Source: Candidatus Melainabacteria bacterium (lineage in GTDB: Bacteria > Cyanobacteriota > Vampirovibrionia > 2-02-FULL-35-15). From it: a stretch of DNA of 64,000 nt. This document shows positions 61,701-64,000 of the stretch, in pieces (the first letter of the stretch is position 1; the number at the start of each line of letters is the position of its first letter). Where the stretch lies: NCBI GenBank assembly GCA_016201905.1, contig JACQBQ010000014.1, positions 62,001-126,000 of the forward strand, in the 5' to 3' direction. A program made the translations under genes and the position numbers. The notes below the pieces were generated by a model that was not told where the DNA came from, searched no databases, and saw nothing but the letters and a program-made list of their open reading frames with translations.

Positions 61701-62225
61701 CTAATTATGCTTTATACCATGATAGCTTAAGAGAGTTTCAATGTTTCTTTTTTGACTTTCAAGATTGGAATAAATAAATTTTGTAGTTTTTATTAAGTGC
61801 GTAAATCCTGTGCAGGTTACTGTTGCTAGAATGGTTCCTATAAAGGCTGCTGTAAAAACTATTAAGCTATTGCCAAAATTAAAACTTCCGCTGTAAAGTG
61901 TTTTTACTACAATTATAAGTTCAATTAAACTTAAAATTCCACCAGTTGCTCCTATTAACATGCAAGCAATTTTAAATACTGTTTCTAGTGAATTAATGAA
62001 TTGATAATTTTTGTTTTTATTTTCTTCACTATGCGCCGACTTTGGTACAGTGTTATTAAATAATGTTAGATCTACTGTTTCACCAATAACGTCAAGCTGC
62101 TTATTTTCTTCTTTTAAGTTGTAGTAAGTTTTTTTACCTTTAATTTGATTGTTAGAAGTTTTTAAGCCATCGAGTAGTGGACTTCGTAGTCTGTTAGGGT
62201 TTGATTGTTGATAATTTGTGCTCAT
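61701..62225 (-). CDS. Two-helix membrane protein, unknown
   Basis: 174 residues. A polar, Asn/Lys-rich N-terminus of about 80 residues leads to two transmembrane helices (about 83-107, ETVFKIACMLIGATGGILSLIEL and following, and 118-141, GNSLIVFTAAFIGTILATVTC) and a short C-terminal tail. The ATG lies within fabD, with 32 bases overlap, the two sharing the strand, so it is probably translated from a fabD transcript. No family recognised. Its hairpin-like helix pair is in line with the other unknown membrane proteins in the window, but the soluble part precedes it. Confidence 0.55.
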   Translation of the reverse strand: MSTNYQQSNPNRLRSPLLDGLKTSNNQIKGKKTYYNLKEENKQLDVIGETVDLTLFNNTVPKSAHSEENKNKNYQFINSLETVFKIACMLIGATGGILSLIELIIVVKTLYSGSFNFGNSLIVFTAAFIGTILATVTCTGFTHLIKTTKFIYSNLESQKRNIETLLSYHGIKHN

Positions 62226-63156
62226 GGCTTATGATGAAATCGCTTAGAGTCTTAAAATCGTAGATGTTATAGCAAGTTATACTTTTATCGATTTTTTTTG
62301 TAAGTCCCGTTAGAATTTTCCCCGGGCCAATTTCAATAACTGTATCAACTCCATCATTGACGAGATTTTTTATTGTTTGTGTCCAATATACAGGTGATGT
62401 CATTTGTTTTTTAATCTTTCCCTTTATAATTTCAATGCTAGTCTCTGGTTTTCCATCATAATTTTGATAAATTGGAATTTTTGCAGATTTATTTGAAAAT
62501 ATATTTAATTTGTCTATATCCTGATTGAATGTTTTAGATGATTCATCCATAAGCGTTGAATGAAATGCTCCACTTACAGGTAAGATAATTGCTTTACCAG
62601 CAGTTAATTTAATCCTATCAACTACTGCACTTATTTCATCTTTTTTCCCAGATATTACCAGCTGGCTTGGACTGTTGAAGTTAGCAATTACAACATTTGT
62701 TTTACTCTCTTCAATAATTTTCTTTATGGTTTCTTCTTCCAAATTTAATACTGCAGCCATTGAACCGGATGTTGCATTTTGCATTAAGCTGCCTCTTAGT
62801 GAAACCAATTTTATTAACTCATCTAGATTTAAAATATTTGAATACCATAGTGCTGTAAATTCGCCTAAACTATGTCCGGTGCAGGCAGAAGGTGTTAATT
62901 TTAAATTTTTGCTTTTAAGTTCTTTTTCTAAGATTAATGTCAGTGCAACTGAAACAGTCACAATGGCAGGCTGTGTGTTTTTGGTTTGATTTAATTCTTC
63001 CTGTGGTCCATATAGGAATATATCAGTAATTTTTCTTCCCAGGATAGAATTGACTTGATTAAAAATTTCTTTTGCTGTTTTATTACTTTCATATAAATCA
63101 ATTCCCATCCCCACATTTTGGGAGCCTTGGCCAGGGAATAATATTGCAATTTTCAT
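62194..63156 (-). CDS. fabD: Malonyl-CoA:ACP transacylase
   Basis: 320 residues. ILFPGQGSQNVGMGIDLY at the N-terminus, the active-site serine in ACTGHSLGEFTALWYSN (GHSLGE), and the catalytic histidine in LPVSGAFHSTLMDES; VVIANFNSPSQLVISGKKDEI and TVIEIGPGKILTGLTKKI follow. It loads malonyl groups onto ACP for fatty acid synthesis. Other fab genes are not in the window. The unknown membrane-protein gene overlaps its last 32 bases. dnaG ends 60 bp upstream on the same strand. Confidence 0.96.
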   Translation of the reverse strand: MKIAILFPGQGSQNVGMGIDLYESNKTAKEIFNQVNSILGRKITDIFLYGPQEELNQTKNTQPAIVTVSVALTLILEKELKSKNLKLTPSACTGHSLGEFTALWYSNILNLDELIKLVSLRGSLMQNATSGSMAAVLNLEEETIKKIIEESKTNVVIANFNSPSQLVISGKKDEISAVVDRIKLTAGKAIILPVSGAFHSTLMDESSKTFNQDIDKLNIFSNKSAKIPIYQNYDGKPETSIEIIKGKIKKQMTSPVYWTQTIKNLVNDGVDTVIEIGPGKILTGLTKKIDKSITCYNIYDFKTLSDFIISHEHKLSTIKP

Positions 63157-63216
63157 AACTATTTTTTACGCTTTGTAAGTTATTATTGGTTTTTGTTTTA
63201 TTTTATATTGCTTTTA

Positions 63217-64000
63217 TCATGAGTAATTAACACTTTTATTTGAATCATTTTTAAGCAAGTTAATCATTTTTGACAATACTTCTTTCTCCTCATCTTTATT
63301 TTTGCAATCCTTTAGTAAGCTTGTTAATCCTTGCATCTTTTGTTTATAAGTGACCCACCAGTCAATTGAATTTTTTGCTTCAGATAGAAGCTTTTCTTTG
63401 TTCTTAGAATAGTTTGCGCTTTGTGATGTAAAATCTGATTCAATTCTCCAGGCTAAGTCTGAAATTGCTGACATTACATGCTTGTATTCATTAAATTCGA
63501 TTATTAATTGGTTTATTAATTCTTGTGGAGAAATATTATTGTTATCTAAGTTATCAATATAATCTTTGATTAGTTTGTGCTTTTCGTCAATAAATTCAAA
63601 ACTGCCCAATTCAGATTTGATTTCATCGTTTTGAAGGGGGAATGAACTGATATATAGAGATAATAATTCTAGCTCTGCATGTTTAAATCTTTCCAGTGTA
63701 TGCATCTTAAATATGTCATCTTGCCCTTTATCACTGGAATCCTCATGTTTTCGAATGTTTCTTTTTAAAGACTTGGTTTTACCTCGAAGTTTTAAATTTA
63801 TCAACTCTTCTTCTATGCTTAGTCTGTGGGCAATGTACTTAATGTTTTCATTTTGTTCTATAGGATCTTTAATAACAATAATTATTTCAAGCAGCTCATC
63901 AAGCAATTTCTTTTTAACTAGATCATCAGATGCATCATTGTATTCTTTTATAACCCTGTCAAAAATAAAATAATTTATCTTTTGTCCATTAGCTATTATG
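63217..64000 (-). CDS. dnaG: DNA primase, C-terminal part, truncated by window end
   Basis: The reading frame continues past the end of the window without a stop, so a start at the TTG near 63906 is not real. The visible ~260 residues resemble the C-terminal part of DnaG: before that TTG the frame reads KINYFIFDRVIKEYNDASDD, and then LLEIIIVIKDPIEQNENIKYIAHRLSIEEELI, which matches the conserved IxDPIE-helix region and the KYIAxxL step of bacterial primases; the rest is helical (helicase-binding-type region). Identification rests on this resemblance alone since the catalytic TOPRIM and zinc domains are outside. DnaB, its helicase partner, is encoded at 36507. Confidence 0.7.
   Translation of the reverse strand, partial: IIANGQKINYFIFDRVIKEYNDASDDLVKKKLLDELLEIIIVIKDPIEQNENIKYIAHRLSIEEELINLKLRGKTKSLKRNIRKHEDSSDKGQDDIFKMHTLERFKHAELELLSLYISSFPLQNDEIKSELGSFEFIDEKHKLIKDYIDNLDNNNISPQELINQLIIEFNEYKHVMSAISDLAWRIESDFTSQSANYSKNKEKLLSEAKNSIDWWVTYKQKMQGLTSLLKDCKNKDEEKEVLSKMINLLKNDSNKSVNYS

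Noticed and set aside
63904-63906. TTG as the start of the last gene
   Set aside because: The frame continues without a stop to the window edge and upstream codons look like DnaG; the gene is truncated, not a 229-residue protein.
1-64000. CRISPR array, prophage, insertion sequence or tRNA gene
   Set aside because: No regularly spaced direct repeats, no transposase or integrase, and no cloverleaf with a TTC loop was found in any spacer by reading; a tRNAscan-SE run would be needed to be definite.

Overview
The window is about 64 kb of AT-rich bacterial chromosome, complete at neither end. It opens inside an aminopeptidase P gene and closes inside a reverse-strand dnaG gene. Nearly all of it is densely packed, mostly housekeeping genes. 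There is no rRNA, no convincing tRNA, no CRISPR array, and no transposase, integrase or phage gene. Several features point to a non-photosynthetic relative of Cyanobacteria (Vampirovibrionia/Melainabacteria-like): a ferredoxin with the cysteine layout of a cyanobacterial 2[4Fe-4S] family, a DhnA-type class I aldolase, DUF971, a GspE/PilB ATPase, and several large proteins with no recognisable family. This placement is inference from family resemblance and is not proven.

Layout. 1-5543: aminopeptidase P (partial), GspE/PilB ATPase, a SIMPL periplasmic protein and a 700-residue protein with a PilP-like end. 5600-5752: a GC-rich, strongly folded segment of unknown identity directly before nadC-nadB-nadA (5780-9369), the complete aspartate-to-NaMN route. 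9388-13666: a GAF/degenerate-GGDEF/HD-GYP protein, then an overlapping DUF1611 + enolase-superfamily pair (DgcN/DgcA or dipeptide-epimerase type). 13790-18942: peroxiredoxin, GNAT, an NDH-2-like flavoprotein, MTA phosphorylase, DUF971 and HtrA. 19188-23411: class I aldolase, pyruvate kinase, an extended SDR and a UbiA prenyltransferase. 23497-27483: two tiny membrane proteins and a lineage-specific cluster consisting of a membrane-anchored AAA-like ATPase, a membrane-hairpin protein and a 61-residue protein. 27609-36366: DAHP synthase, two unknown proteins, DnaK, ferredoxin, AroB and AroK. 36507-46820: DnaB, Ddl, DUF39, a TPR protein, a lipoate-ligase-family protein, BioB, a glycosyltransferase and MutS. 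46875-55147: an unknown gene, a HerA-like ATPase overlapping a divergent PxpA-like gene, TrxB, DUF58, acyl-CoA dehydrogenase, an NDT-like two-domain protein and FolK. 55468-57701: two more membrane-hairpin proteins of unknown function. 57718-64000: QueF, a MerR-like regulator, AroC, MenG/UbiE, a TPR protein, a small membrane protein, FabD and DnaG (partial).

Functionally the window supplies four shikimate steps (AroF, AroB, AroK, AroC), de novo NAD synthesis, lower glycolysis, and two lipoquinone steps (UbiA, MenG) that fit with the NDH-2-like enzyme. It also covers queuosine, folate, biotin and lipoate functions, peptidoglycan precursor synthesis, fatty-acid initiation, replication and mismatch repair, and thiol/peroxide defence. 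The parts least explained by known biology are the folded element before nadC, the family of proteins with a two-helix membrane hairpin found in two distant loci with shared upstream half-sites, the NDT-like fusion, the HerA/PxpA-like overlap, and a roughly 150-bp imperfect palindrome at 43056-43203.
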